From assembly GCF_000001735.4 (NCBI RefSeq), contig NC_003075.7, forward strand, positions 16,555,001 to 16,619,000: a stretch of 64,000 bases of DNA, read 5' to 3'. The stretch is from Arabidopsis thaliana (lineage: Eukaryota > Streptophyta > Magnoliopsida > Brassicales > Brassicaceae). The notes beneath the pieces are model-generated. The model saw only the letters and a program-made list of their open reading frames with translations. It had not been told where the DNA came from and did not search any database. Within the stretch, counting starts at the first letter, position 1; each line of letters starts with the position of its first letter. The position numbers were made by a program, and so were the translations under genes. Positions 1 to 10,132 of this stretch are shown here, piece after piece.

Positions 1-462
1 TTAATTTATACATATCGAATTACTAAAGGTTAATTTTCAGGCTAATCGTAGATAAACGATTTCGTTAAATCCCCATGAAAGTAAATTTAGGCAAATGTAT
101 GATGCTATGTCTGCCGCATAATTGTTTAATCTCACCATTTGCATATCAATCTTTAAGGGAAACATCCTTTTAATGTGTTTATGTGGCCTTGTCTCCGTTT
201 TATTGCTACTTTGTGTCATACTCAAAATAAGTTGACTATAAAGCTACATGTATCTACACAAAAAGAGAGTTTATTTAGTATGCTTGCTTGGGAATAAGCA
301 GGAGACAAAAGAAAACATCCAAGTTAAAACATGAAGCAGCAAAAGAGAGTGTTCATCCACAAAATGTGAGAGGTTTCTTAGCATATAAAGATATTGATAT
401 AAATCTAATCATTCTCGTAAGAACAAGAACAAAATGAAAGAGCCAAAAACTAAACCCATCTT
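1..462. other. 3' flank of the first gene, no gene seen
   Basis: AT-rich sequence at the left window edge. The only open frame is a short antisense one of about 60 codons with no recognisable domain. The part next to position 463 is probably the 3' UTR of the minus-strand gene that follows. I see nothing else in it. Confidence 0.5.
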
Positions 463-1125
463 TCACTTTTTAGATACGAGAAGTGCCACGATCTTTTGAA
501 GATCTTCCTGATTTTGCTTTGCAACCTTTGTAATCTCATCAAGCCGGTGCATGTAGAGAGCATTTTTGGCACTCATCTCTTTCTTAAACTCATGGATAAC
601 CACACTCTTCTTGTTTATCTCCAACCACAAGTCGGCTAGGCTTCTATCCGTTTTAGAGGTGTTCCATAACCCCCAAACGAAGGAGATGCAAGTAAGAGAG
701 CCAAAGAAACACCAAGTGAGAAACGAGGTATAGGTTTGTGAGAAATCTCTGGAGGCCTTACCTAGGCAAGTGTACTCCACAAAAGTTTGATGCTCCTTCC
801 CTTTAGCTTTAGCCAGTAGTTGAAGCTTCTTAGCTTGAGATATGTTGATAAATTTGAGAAACTTCCATTTGCGTTTGACGCTCCTCTCGCATGATCTCTT
901 GACCCCGATGTAATGAAGCCTAGTTGCTAAAAGTTTAAAAACCTTGAACCATGTCGATTGTGGATCGTCATTAGGTGTGTAATCATCATCGTCATTATTG
1001 CTGGATCCATCATCACTCTTTTTCCCATCGCCGGATCCATCATTGCTCTTTTTCTCACCGGATCCATCATCATCACTCTTTTTTTCACCAGATCCATCAT
1101 TAGAACTCCTTACAATTTTATAATA
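463..1125 (-). CDS. Uncharacterised putative membrane protein, 3' coding exon (start not resolved)
   Basis: A minus-strand frame stays open for 220 codons and ends in a TGA at 463-465. I do not recognise the family. Read in order it has an acidic Ser/Asp/Gly-rich stretch made of four 10-residue repeats (KSDDGSSNND type), a basic stretch, one likely transmembrane segment (FLTWCFFGSLTCISFVWGLW), and a charged, coiled-coil-like tail ending VALLVSKK. There is no in-frame ATG before about codon 184, so translation cannot begin in this exon as it stands. Either an upstream exon joins near 1118 (an AAG/G acceptor is possible there) or the gene is decaying. It may correspond to AT4G34690, but that is only a position guess. 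Confidence 0.5.
   Translation of the reverse strand, partial: YYKIVRSSNDGSGEKKSDDDGSGEKKSNDGSGDGKKSDDGSSNNDDDDYTPNDDPQSTWFKVFKLLATRLHYIGVKRSCERSVKRKWKFLKFINISQAKKLQLLAKAKGKEHQTFVEYTCLGKASRDFSQTYTSFLTWCFFGSLTCISFVWGLWNTSKTDRSLADLWLEINKKSVVIHEFKKEMSAKNALYMHRLDEITKVAKQNQEDLQKIVALLVSKK
991..1110 (-). repeat. 30-bp coding minisatellite, 4 units
   Basis: Four head-to-tail 30-bp units lie inside the open frame and keep it open. They encode KSDDGSSNND, KSNDGSGDGK, KSDDDGSGEK and RSSNDGSGEK. Each unit carries the core GATGGATC. The unit length is a multiple of three, so changes in copy number would keep the frame. The same repeat makes an artefactual open frame on the plus strand. Confidence 0.8.
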
Positions 1126-1622
1126 CTAAATTTTGAATAAATTAAAGTTTAAATTTTTTGTTGAATCCTTATATTTTTTATTGTTCAATGGTGGAATTCT
1201 TAAGTGGATTTCTTTAAAAAAATAAATATATAATATTATAATATATTTCACCAAACATAATAATTATTAGAAATATTAAAATTCTAAACATACATAATAT
1301 AAAAACAATAAAAAACTATAAAAATGAAAAACTTGAACCACGATAAGTGTTAAACTTGATTCGTGCAAAATTTGTGTCATATATATTCAACCAAATCAGC
1401 TCTTTATTGTTCACGCTTAGTCTAATCACGAAATCAAGTTGAGTAATCCTTAAAAGAAAAAAAAAAAGTTTGATAATTTTGAAGTTTAGATTTTTTGTTG
1501 AGTACTTATAATTTTTATTATCGAATGGTGGAGTAAGTGAATTTTTTTTGGGAAAAGTGAGTGTATAATGAAAAGACAGATACGTAGTGTTAAATAATTT
1601 ATTTCTTTGACTGTATCAACAG
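1126..1622. other. AT-rich spacer with a diverged ~70-bp direct repeat
   Basis: No gene was recognised. The segments at about 1141-1210 and 1480-1550 are clearly related, in the same orientation: both read TTTTTTGTTGA, then a short AT tract, then AATGGTGGA. This is an old local duplication. An upstream exon of the minus-strand gene could lie here but I cannot place one with confidence. Confidence 0.5.
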
Positions 1623-1695
1623 TCCGTTGTAGTCTAGCTGGTCAGGATACTCGGCTCTCACCCGAGAGACCCGGGTTCGAGTCCCGGCAACGGAG
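1623..1695 (+). tRNA. tRNA-Glu (anticodon CTC)
   Basis: The 73-nt sequence folds as a canonical tRNA. The acceptor stem TCCGTTG/CAACGGA pairs perfectly. The anticodon loop is CTCTCAC with CTC in the anticodon position, which reads the Glu codon GAG. The T arm contains the B box GGGTTCGAGTCCC, and G is the discriminator base. There is no intron and no encoded CCA, as usual for a plant nuclear tRNA. It lies only about 180 bp upstream of the start codon of the complex I subunit gene on the same strand. Confidence 0.97.
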
Positions 1696-1699
1696 TTTG

Positions 1700-1704
1700 T
1701 TTTT
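1700..1704 (+). terminator. RNA polymerase III T-run terminator
   Basis: A TTTTT run begins 5 nt after the 3' end of the tRNA-Glu gene, preceded by TTTG. A run of four or more Ts close to the tRNA end is the standard Pol III stop. Confidence 0.8.
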
Positions 1705-1722
1705 ACCTCCTTCTTTTTTTAA

Positions 1723-1765
1723 TGGGCCGATTTTTGTCTTAATTCAAGCTCTAATCAAAGGCCCA
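1723..1765 (+). promoter_or_regulatory. Two site II (TGGGCC) elements upstream of the complex I gene
   Basis: TGGGCC at 1723-1728 and its inverse GGCCCA at 1760-1765 lie 110-150 bp before the ATG. Site II (TGGGCY) elements are known TCP-factor targets, enriched in promoters of Arabidopsis genes for mitochondrial respiratory proteins. That fits the downstream gene. Their role here is inferred. Confidence 0.6.
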
Positions 1766-1873
1766 TTTGAAATTTTCTTCTCGGTCCCTCCAACGGAAAC
1801 AGAAGGTTTTCCACTGTAAAAGATGAAAAGAGTGTAGAGAGACTCGAAATCAATCGGAATCAGGAAGACAAAA

Positions 1874-3362
1874 ATGAGCGGAGTTTCGACGGCGGCGTAC
1901 TTTGCGCGGCGAGCGGCTCAGAAGGAGAGAGTTCGAATCCTTTACCGTCGTGCCCTTAAGGATACTCTCAATTGGGCTGTTCATCGCCATATCTTCTACC
2001 GTGACGTAAGTCTTTTCCTCAGATCTCCGAATCGGACATGGACTTTTTGATTTTTTACCGATCTCTCATTTTGGTTTTTGATTCCATTTGATCTTCGTTA
2101 CCTTTCAGGCTTCTGATCTGCGTGAGAAGTTCAATGTCAACCAAGATGTGGTTTGTTCTCTTCTCCTTTCATTTTGCATACCTCTCTCTTTGCCTTGTTT
2201 CATTGTTGATTGTTAAAATGTTTGATAATCCGTAGAAATGGAAATTGATATTGTTTTGTTTCATTTAATTTGGTAGAGAGACTTTAGAGATATGATGAGC
2301 ATAATCATCTAAGTGTGTGTGGATGAGAAAATTGGGGACTTTTGTTGTGGAAACACCTCTACTGGATTTTCTCTTGCTAAGTTGTTTAGGTTCTTCGCTA
2401 TTATAAAAAAAAAGTGAATAGGTAGGAGATATGGGAAATAGAATTGCTGTTCAATGATTTGTGTGTTGAGTTTGCATATTCCACTCATTATCATTCCAAT
2501 ATTGAATTCAAGTAAAGGATGTACCTTTTTAAACTGGAGTTGAAAATCATATTATGAAATTCTTTTTTCAACTACTGCCACAATGTACATTGAGTCTCTC
2601 ATCTTTGGTTGTCTCTTGATATGGTCCTTTTGTAGGAGAATTCAAAGTTAGTAGGATTTAAGCTTTTAGAGCATTGTTAAGCTAGATCCAAAACATAGAA
2701 AATAAGAGTGAAATGAAATAGCTAATGAAAGCTTTTTATAGTGCAAAGGAAATAAAATTATTAGTCTTTAGATTGTTAACAGGAACAAATTCATTTTAGA
2801 TTTGATATTTCATAAGGGAAAGAAGGAGAGATGCAATCCTCATCTTGCTAAGAAACCTGATTACATGGGCTTATGAACTTGTATTTGGTCATTCTTGGGC
2901 TTTATCAATGCTCTAATACCTTTGATTGGGGTATTTGTAGGAGGATGTCGACAGAATCGACAAACTGATTGCTCATGGTGAAGCAGAATACAACAAATGG
3001 CGGCACCCTGATCCTTATATCGGTAAGCGTCTCGACCCATATATGAATCGTGGTAGATTTGATAGCAAGAACTCTTTGTCAGGCTTATGGAATTCCTCGT
3101 AGATTAGATAACATGAGTAGTCCACTTCCCGAATTGGACACTAAATGACACACATTTTCTGTTGTAGTTCCATGGGCTCCTGGTGGCTCAAAGTTCTGTA
3201 GAAACCCGACTCCGCCTGCTGGGGTAATTTTTTGTTCTCAACACTTATCACTTTTTTCTTCATGATCTACCTTTCTTCTTCGCAACTGCTGATCTTTTAT
3301 TGTGTGTGTGACTGATGCAGATTGAGATTGTGTACAACTATGGTCTAGAAGACAACCCATAA
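1874..3362 (+). CDS. CIB22: NADH dehydrogenase (complex I) B22/NDUFB9-type LYR subunit
   Basis: Five exons join to 117 aa: 1874-2005, 2109-2150, 2941-3022, 3168-3223 and 3321-3362, all with GT-AG introns and a continuous frame. The protein starts MSGVSTAAYFARRAAQ and carries the LYR motif (ILYRRAL) near residue 22. This is the hallmark of the LYR family, in which NDUFB9/B22 is an accessory subunit of the mitochondrial complex I membrane arm. A central acidic/basic helix region (EDVDRIDKLIAHGEAEYNKW) and a conserved WRHPDPYI...PGGSKF segment follow. The length equals the 117 aa I recall for AT4G34700. The long intron 2 (about 790 bp) is AT-rich without other genes. The promoter is squeezed behind the tRNA gene and has two site II elements. 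Confidence 0.93.
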
Positions 3363-5314
3363 TAAACCTAGCTTCCATATTGTCACACCCATCAATAAAG
3401 TAAGTTAGAGAATTATCAAATGCTAAGGCTGTATCCACAATAGTTTCCCTTCATTCTAGTAAATGTCCCTCATTATATCGAAATGTCGCAGTAGAACCAC
3501 TAAGACGTTATGTTTCAATGGTGTTTGTTATATATTGCAGATTGAAGCATCCGGTGGCTATGGTTTGGAGATAAATTAAACTGACTTTCAAGGTTGAAAC
3601 TTTGAGGGACCAATTGTTATTTTCAAAGATGTTTCGTTCCAGTAAGACAATTCTTGTTTCAACTTGGTTTATATCTTTCATCTAAAACATTTCCGGCTGC
3701 TCTTGAGTCATGGATGTTCGACCATGAAAACTTGTCAGTAAAACAACAAAATTGTGGTCTTTTTTTCTTTTTTCAACCTTGGCTGCAAATCGATACTGGT
3801 CTTTGAGGAGGCTATATCTTGAGAAGGTTTTAATCGAACAACATCTCATCTCACTCTCCCTTTACACGTCATTGCGTCTAAAAAGGGTTTTGTTCTTCTG
3901 TCTCTGTTGTTTTGATAATCAGCTTTGTCTTCCTTAATAATTGTGGAAACGCAGCGTATAAACACATTCCAAATCTGTTAGAGACACAATTTGAAGTCTT
4001 GTACCACATATTGGTAATTTTGGGTAGATAGGAATCGATTATCCAACTTGAGAATCGGGACCGATCCCTGCAAATTGATGTCGTCACGTAACACTTGGCA
4101 TTTTCGGTGAGGACCATGGTCGGGAAAAGTAAATGCCGATTCCAAACCCAAATTGCGAAATTCAAAGCAAAGATGTTATAGGATTGGATTCTACCAACCT
4201 TAGCCCCTTTTTCACTTACATTGTAAAAGAAACGGCTACAATTTTGCAAACGAAAATAGAGAGCTTGAAGCAAAGATTAGTAGAAACAAGATTGAACATA
4301 ATGTTTTGCAGTTTTTGGTTGAATTGTGAATCACTTAAGCTTTGACGTTTAAAGGTTTTAGATTTCGAGGAAGGTTTAATGATTCTCTCATCATTCTAAG
4401 AAAGAATGATAAATATATTTATAAGTTATGAATACAATATATGTTAATAAAAACACACCAAAAAGTGAAACGATCATCTACAAATTGACCGACATGAAGC
4501 TTAGTATTACCATATTCGTCAAACTTTTCACCTTTAAATTTGAATCCTTCCTTTTTCTCTACAGTATTATATGCTTTTTTTTCCACGATCGCCAACAACC
4601 GGACAAGTATAATGGAAACAACAACACGTTATCTCGAATATGCATAATGTCAAAAAATTACCTCCACGTAAAACGAAACCTGTTGCACACCAAGCCGTGA
4701 CTTAAAAATAAAGACCACTATTCGATAATGCAAGATACGGCTAAAAACACTCAATCATGAGCCACATTATCAAATAATCATTTAACCGCTTCCCAAAGCC
4801 TAACAGATAAAAGATGTCAGTCGATAAAACACATAAATGTCAGAATCTAACATCTCCATGTGATACTTGTGTGTGTTGTCACATTCACTTCTTCACTCAT
4901 CATAACAACATCGGCCCACGACGCCGGTTATAAGATGCGGCGAACCTGATCCGTTAAAAATACCACTAGACAATTTTTTATATTTTTTATTTAAAATTAT
5001 TATAGAGTGAAAACTGAAAACAACTTATTCACGATTCATCGTTTATTTATTTCTTTTATGTGGTCAAACTTTTTTATTATTATTATTATAAATAAAACGG
5101 GAACGGCTACATTTGAAGGGGGAAATAAATATAAAAAGATCCGAATTTCACAAAAGGCTTTCATAATTCGGATCTTCTTACTTAAAACCTTAAACAACGA
5201 TGGATCATGGATCTCATCATGTTCTTATTTAATAACTTTTATTTAAAGAAATCGTACAATGACGATTTTACGATAATATAATGCAACAACAAACCACACG
5301 ACGACCACCTTTTC
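3363..5314. other. Convergent intergenic region, no gene seen
   Basis: It separates the 3' ends of the complex I gene (plus) and ADC2 (minus). The first few hundred bases are probably its 3' UTR, and the last ~150 bases before 5315 the ADC2 3' UTR. The longest frame (131 codons, minus, 3878-4273) shows no domain and low-complexity composition. I found no repeat array or RNA gene. Confidence 0.5.
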
Positions 5315-7450
5315 TCACGCAGAGATGTAATCGTAGACGTCTTCGTCGCAGTAGTAAAACCCAAGGTTACTGATCGCAGCTGAAAGAGAGTTACTTGGCG
5401 ATGCCTGCTCAGTTGCAAGATACGGCATGTTGTGGAACGAACGGTCGAGAGAAGCCGCCACATTGTTGAACTCATCATCTTCTTCTTCCTCTTCATTTTC
5501 ACCTTCGCTACCACCTTTGGTATGCATCATTTCCTCTGCTCGGTGCTTTAGGGTCTGAAACATTAGCTCCGGCTCATGCTGCATTGCTCGGAGAACATCC
5601 GCTGAGGACTGACCAGGCACCGCTCGGGTCACTGCAAAGCTGTGTGGTCCATCGCTCTGGGAGACCCGGACAACGCTTGGTCCACCAAACAGATTGTGGA
5701 CTCCACCGAGAGCCTCCTCGTAAGCCCCTCCAAGGAACATACCCAAAAAGTACCTTCCTCCACTGCCATTCTTGTCCAGCTCGTGCAACGGCAAGCTGGA
5801 TTCACCGCCTATGAACTTGTTGATCTTCCCGTCACTATCACACGTTAAATCTGAAAGGATTCCGCGAGCCCCGGGCCTTTGATCGAGCTTATGGATAGGA
5901 ACTATAGGGAACAGCTGATCAATCCCCCAGAGATCAGGAATCGAAGTGAAAACTGATAGATTGATATTGTAAGTATGAACCGGATCCGATGCGCCTATAG
6001 CCTTCAACACCCACTCGCATAAACCATCAACAGAAGCTAACTGCTCGATGCTCAAAACACCTTCTTTGAAACCTTCAACACACCTCTGCTTCAGCTGATC
6101 GACATAAAGAAGGCAGCTTTCGTGGTCTCCACGCATCACAGCAGCATAAAGATCCTCATAATTGGCTCGAGCTTCCTCATTACCTTCAAGCAGGAACTGA
6201 ATATCGCCGGGAGTTGCTTGATGAACCATTGGTTTATCTGCTGAAACAGCTTCAAAGATCAGCACAGAATGATGAGAGACTATCGCTCTACCGCTTTCGC
6301 TGCATATCACCGGATGTTTCACTGAGCTCCGGTCACACACAACCCGAACAGAAGCTACAACAGCTTCAGCATACTCCTCGAGACTATAAGCAACAGAGAG
6401 ATCCGATTCTCCAGATTTAGACCCGTCGTAGTCAATCCCCAAACCACCACCGATATCAATAACTTTCATATGTGCACCAAGACGCACAAGTTCACAGTAA
6501 AGCTGAGCAGCCTCGGCGACACCATCAGAGAGCAACGAAGTCGACGGAATCTGTGAACCAATATGAAAATGCAGAAGCTGGAGACAATCAAGCATACCAG
6601 ATTGACGCAGCTTCCTCACCACACGAACAATCTGAGTAGTAGTCAATCCAAATTTACCCTTTTCACCAGAAGTTGATCCGAAATGACCCGAATGCTTAGT
6701 CCTCAGCTTAGCCCTTAACCCAATGACAGGCCTCACATTCATCTTCTGGCTCAGCTCAATAACCAGATCAAGCTCTTCTTCTTGCTCAAGCACAATCACA
6801 GTATTCAACGCCAGTTTTCTCCCAAGCAGAGCCAATGATATATACTCAGCATCTTTGAATCCATTGCACACAAGAAAGGCATCAGGGCTACCTTTACACA
6901 AGCAGCTCATAGCAAGAAGGATCTCAGGTTTAGAACCAGCTTCTAATCCAAATCGAAACGAAGATCCAAACTTGACAATATCTTCAACAACGAATCGATC
7001 TTGGTTACATTTCACCGGATAAACACCTTGGTAATGAGAATCATATCCTTGACTTTTAATCGCGTAATCAAACGCAGATTGAAGACACTCGAGACGGTTC
7101 TTCAACACATCAGGGAAACGAACGATCAACGGAAGCTGCAATCCTAAACCACCGGAAGATTTCGGACCCGTCACCTTCTTAACGATTTTGAGCAAATCGA
7201 TGTCTTGGTGAGGCAAAGTTTCAGAGCCATGAGGACGAACAGAGATGTTACCAGACGAATTGGCTATGAAATAAGGGGCTCCCCATCCATCGATTCGATA
7301 GAGAGACGATGAGAGCGACGGAGACCAACGGTCAACAACAACGGCGGCGGAAGTTGGTGATGACGCCGGGATAAAAACATCACCGGCGGTGTCGGAGAAG
7401 GCGTAGGCAGGAGGTACAAAGGACGTATCAACGCAAGCTAAAGCAGGCAT
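5315..7450 (-). CDS. ADC2: Arginine decarboxylase 2 (PLP-dependent, polyamine synthesis)
   Basis: An intronless frame encodes 711 aa from [10 protein letters not shown]. Four further codons upstream are open but begin with GTG, so this ATG is the start. The enzyme converts arginine to agmatine, the first step of the plant route to putrescine. Visible family features are an N-terminal region with transit-peptide character, the PLP lysine in [10 protein letters not shown] (about Lys147), the HFHIGSQ motif of the alanine-racemase-like barrel, the PLP-phosphate glycine loop [12 protein letters not shown], and [10 protein letters not shown]-terminal domain contains [13 protein letters not shown], and an acidic run ([12 protein letters not shown]) lies near the end. 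The length matches plant biosynthetic (SpeA-like) ADC. In Arabidopsis ADC2 is the stress-inducible paralogue of ADC1. The leader carries a hairpin and a uORF (separate entries). XDH-like or other decarboxylases are excluded by the motif set. Confidence 0.97.
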   Translation of the reverse strand: MPALACVDTSFVPPAYAFSDTAGDVFIPASSPTSAAVVVDRWSPSLSSSLYRIDGWGAPYFIANSSGNISVRPHGSETLPHQDIDLLKIVKKVTGPKSSGGLGLQLPLIVRFPDVLKNRLECLQSAFDYAIKSQGYDSHYQGVYPVKCNQDRFVVEDIVKFGSSFRFGLEAGSKPEILLAMSCLCKGSPDAFLVCNGFKDAEYISLALLGRKLALNTVIVLEQEEELDLVIELSQKMNVRPVIGLRAKLRTKHSGHFGSTSGEKGKFGLTTTQIVRVVRKLRQSGMLDCLQLLHFHIGSQIPSTSLLSDGVAEAAQLYCELVRLGAHMKVIDIGGGLGIDYDGSKSGESDLSVAYSLEEYAEAVVASVRVVCDRSSVKHPVICSESGRAIVSHHSVLIFEAVSADKPMVHQATPGDIQFLLEGNEEARANYEDLYAAVMRGDHESCLLYVDQLKQRCVEGFKEGVLSIEQLASVDGLCEWVLKAIGASDPVHTYNINLSVFTSIPDLWGIDQLFPIVPIHKLDQRPGARGILSDLTCDSDGKINKFIGGESSLPLHELDKNGSGGRYFLGMFLGGAYEEALGGVHNLFGGPSVVRVSQSDGPHSFAVTRAVPGQSSADVLRAMQHEPELMFQTLKHRAEEMMHTKGGSEGENEEEEEDDEFNNVAASLDRSFHNMPYLATEQASPSNSLSAAISNLGFYYCDEDVYDYISA

Positions 7451-7612
7451 CTTTATCTTCACCCTCTTATCAGCAAACGATCAACAATCTCACTTTACAG
7501 AAATTCTCGAACAAAACAAAAACTTTCGAGAGAAGAACAGAGCAAAAACTGAAAAATCAAACCTTTTTTTTTCTAATTTCCCAGAATTTGTAAAGGTAGG
7601 GGTTTAAAAACC

Positions 7613-7632
7613 GCCGAGGCCGGAGCCTCGGC
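7613..7632 (-). promoter_or_regulatory. GC-rich hairpin with UCCG tetraloop in the ADC2 leader
   Basis: Read on the minus strand, GCCGAGGC-TCCG-GCCTCGGC is a perfect 8-bp stem. Its loop is a UNCG-class tetraloop (UCCG) closed by C-G, an exceptionally stable RNA fold. Weaker outer pairing (AGGGG with CCCCT) could extend it. It lies about 160 nt upstream of the ADC2 ATG and inside the predicted leader. I recall published work on a conserved GC-rich 'ADC-box' stem-loop that limits ADC translation in plants. I believe this is that element, from memory only. Confidence 0.75.
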
Positions 7633-7790
7633 TACCCCCTCAGGAGAAGACAGAAGATGAATCTATCCCCGCCGTGAAAACCACCTCTCGCAGCCCTTCC
7701 CGATCCGAGAATCTCCACGATGAATAATTCAGAAGAAACTCGAAAAAAAGGAAATTTTCCAAATCTGAACCCAACAACAACAAAAATTCT

Positions 7791-7811
7791 CTAACAGATT
7801 CTCCCAACCAT
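7791..7811 (-). promoter_or_regulatory. Short upstream ORF in the ADC2 leader (MVGRIC)
   Basis: This is the only ATG I find on the minus strand between the predicted transcription start (about 7970) and the ADC2 start. It opens a six-codon frame, MVGRIC, closed by TAG. It lies upstream of the hairpin, so scanning ribosomes would meet it first. Short uORFs have been reported for plant ADC genes (carnation, from memory). Function here is inferred. Confidence 0.55.
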
Positions 7812-7997
7812 GCAGAAGTGGATTTGTTTATGAAGAATTTGAGGTGGTGAGGAATTAAAAAGAGGAAAAGGAGAGAATGTGAAGGAATTCTGGGGAAAAT
7901 GCAAGAAAAAACAGAGACGGAAACCTAGCGGAAAAGACGGAAATGAAGAAGAAGAAGAAGAGAAGGCGTGAGATTGATGAAGGCTATTGGCACTTGC

Positions 7998-8076
7998 TTA
8001 TATAGGGACTAGGGAATCAGGAACCAACGTGAGAAGGTTATGACTGAGGCAAGTTTGATTTGGGCCATGGGGCCCA
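7998..8076 (-). promoter_or_regulatory. ADC2 core promoter: TATA box and inverted site II pair
   Basis: TATATAA on the minus strand (plus-strand ttatata 7998-8004) predicts transcription start near 7970 and a leader of about 520 nt. About 60 bp upstream, 8061-8076 is a symmetric block, TGGGCC-ATGG-GGCCCA. It gives two site II elements in opposite orientation. The elements are visible; their use is inferred. Confidence 0.6.
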
Positions 8077-8642
8077 TTTACGATTACGTTTTATACTTTT
8101 CTTTTTCTTTCAACATTGTATTTTTTCCCTCTATTAAAAGAAATTTACCCTACATTTCTTTAGGTGCTTTGCTCCAACAAAAAAAAAAAAAAAAGATTTT
8201 TGTTGGAGAACGATTTTTATTTAGAGAACAATTTTAAAATAACCTTTATATATTTACCGGACAACAACGGAAGTGGATTTTTTTTTTTTTTGTTAATTCT
8301 ATTTTAATTTATAATCTTTTCGTTTCTGTATTCCCTACACTGAGAAGTGGGAATTACTGGCAACTCGTGTAACTCGTGTTGTGGTCTCGTCTACTAAACA
8401 TTTTTGGTTTTTTCTGTAAGCCTGTTATGTATCGACATTTTCTTTTTCAAACCACGACAGCAAAAGAAATTAACTGTATTCAAAGATTGGTACAAGGAGC
8501 CTATGCTTTCAACTTGCGCTAGATGGATGGACCATTAATTAATTGAAGCTTAGACTATATATGTCTATCACCAATAATTGCGTAATTTGGTAGTTGCATG
8601 TGCTTAATGGACCATTAACCCTAAAACAATGTCTCTTTATCT

Positions 8643-8668
8643 CACACACACACACACACACACACACA
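8643..8668. repeat. (CA)13 microsatellite
   Basis: Thirteen perfect CA dinucleotides in the gene-free region upstream of ADC2. Confidence 0.95.
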
Positions 8669-9274
8669 AAATTGCTTTTGTGTTTTAAGACAAATTTCCT
8701 TCTTTTGTTTTGTTTTTTTTCTTCACGACAAATTTCCATGTTAGCAATAGTAAAAGTGTTCTTTTGTTGCTGATTAAATAATGTATTATATTAGGGAAAA
8801 ACATATACATTAAATACAGGGATAATTTTGTTGATGCTGTCTGGTTTGAAAAAGAAAAAGCTTTATTCATGAACACTCGGCTACGAGGCGCCGCGTGGCG
8901 CCCTTACGTGGGAAGTGGTTGTGTTATGATGTTTCGTCTCTGCTTCTTCTCCTTTTGCCCTTTTTAGGTTAAATTTTAAAATTGCGCCGCTCGTCTTTTC
9001 ACGTGCGAATGAATATATAAGTGTTCGTGTACGTGTGACGTTATTATCAAATCCGACGATATCCAACGACGAGATCTATGATTCTTAGTCCAACGGATAA
9101 GAATTTGCCACGGTATCTGTTTGTTCTTGTTTTTCCTTAGGCATAGTTAAGTGCGAAAACATTAGAGGGCCATATTTTTTGATTGCATAAATTTTGGAAG
9201 CATGTAAATAAATGTAGTGACCCTCTCTTTCAACATGTTTTTGTTTATCGCATACTTTCTTAGATCAACATCGT

Positions 9275-9427
9275 GTATCTGGTCGATTTCTTAAACCTGA
9301 TACCAAAGCATACTAATTTCGAGAGTATCTGGTCGATTTCTTATACTCGATACCAAAGCTTACTACTATATTCGAGAGTATCTGGTCGATTTCTCAAACT
9401 CGATACCAAAAACTATAATGTTTGAGG
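9275..9427. repeat. Three-copy ~50-bp tandem repeat
   Basis: Units begin GTATCTGGTCGATTTCT at 9275, 9325 and 9378 (periods 50 and 53 bp). Each contains a matching GATACCAAA further on. The third unit is the most diverged at its end. No coding frame runs through it. Confidence 0.85.
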
Positions 9428-10116
9428 GTTGTCATGCTCTTTGAAATTAGTTTTCTGTAAACTTACCACAAAATAATCATTTAGGTCAAAAAGGTACAAG
9501 AGTTTTAGTTGGCCTCAACAAAACAACTTAGTTTATATACAGTGGAAATCGCAGGGGAGGTGTGATCCCTTTCCCTTGGATCATAGCCCGACTATCTCTG
9601 GTGCATTATCTTGTTTGGAATCTTCTTTTGTTTTTCTGCGTTTAACGGTGATATATTATACGAATTTGAAGTAGGACGGTAGCACATCAATAACACTAAT
9701 ACAAACCACTATATTACATGTCATATTCGTTTTCATTTGTTATAACATTCTTACGAGAGCTTAAAATTGTAGCCAAAAGAACCAAGTATTCACAAATTCT
9801 TCAAAGACAAGAGAAAACATAGAACTATTAATAAAAATGCGAAGAAGTATCGAGTTCTGGAAACACTAGATCATTTGGACGATTCACAATAAATTGAGTT
9901 GTTGAGAAGGTACACTAAATTATAAATCCACTTTTTTGACAAACAACTTGATTTTTGTACTAGCAAAGATAAAGAAAAAAAAGAAGAAGAGGAAATCGAT
10001 TAAAATTAGTAAAATACTAATTACATAAAAAGTGGAAAATGCAACAAATGATCAAAAGGAGAAGAAGTGGAATATTCAGCAATTAGTATAAGGAAAAAGA
10101 AAACGCGTTGACGGCG

Positions 10117-10132
10117 GTAAACGGCCGTTTAC
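10117..10132. other. Perfect 16-bp palindrome GTAAACGGCCGTTTAC
   Basis: The sequence is its own reverse complement over 16 bp. It sits in a locally GC-richer patch that also has the palindrome AACGCGTT just upstream and a TTGAC core between them. It could be a binding site for a dimeric factor. No gene is close by. Confidence 0.6.

Noticed and set aside
958-1140. Hydrophobic plus-strand 60-codon frame rich in GSII repeats
   Set aside because: It is the antisense image of the 30-bp coding minisatellite. The sense frame on the minus strand has gene-like composition.
6723-7022. 99-codon plus-strand frame inside ADC2
   Set aside because: Shadow of the ADC2 coding region, with no independent domain or promoter.
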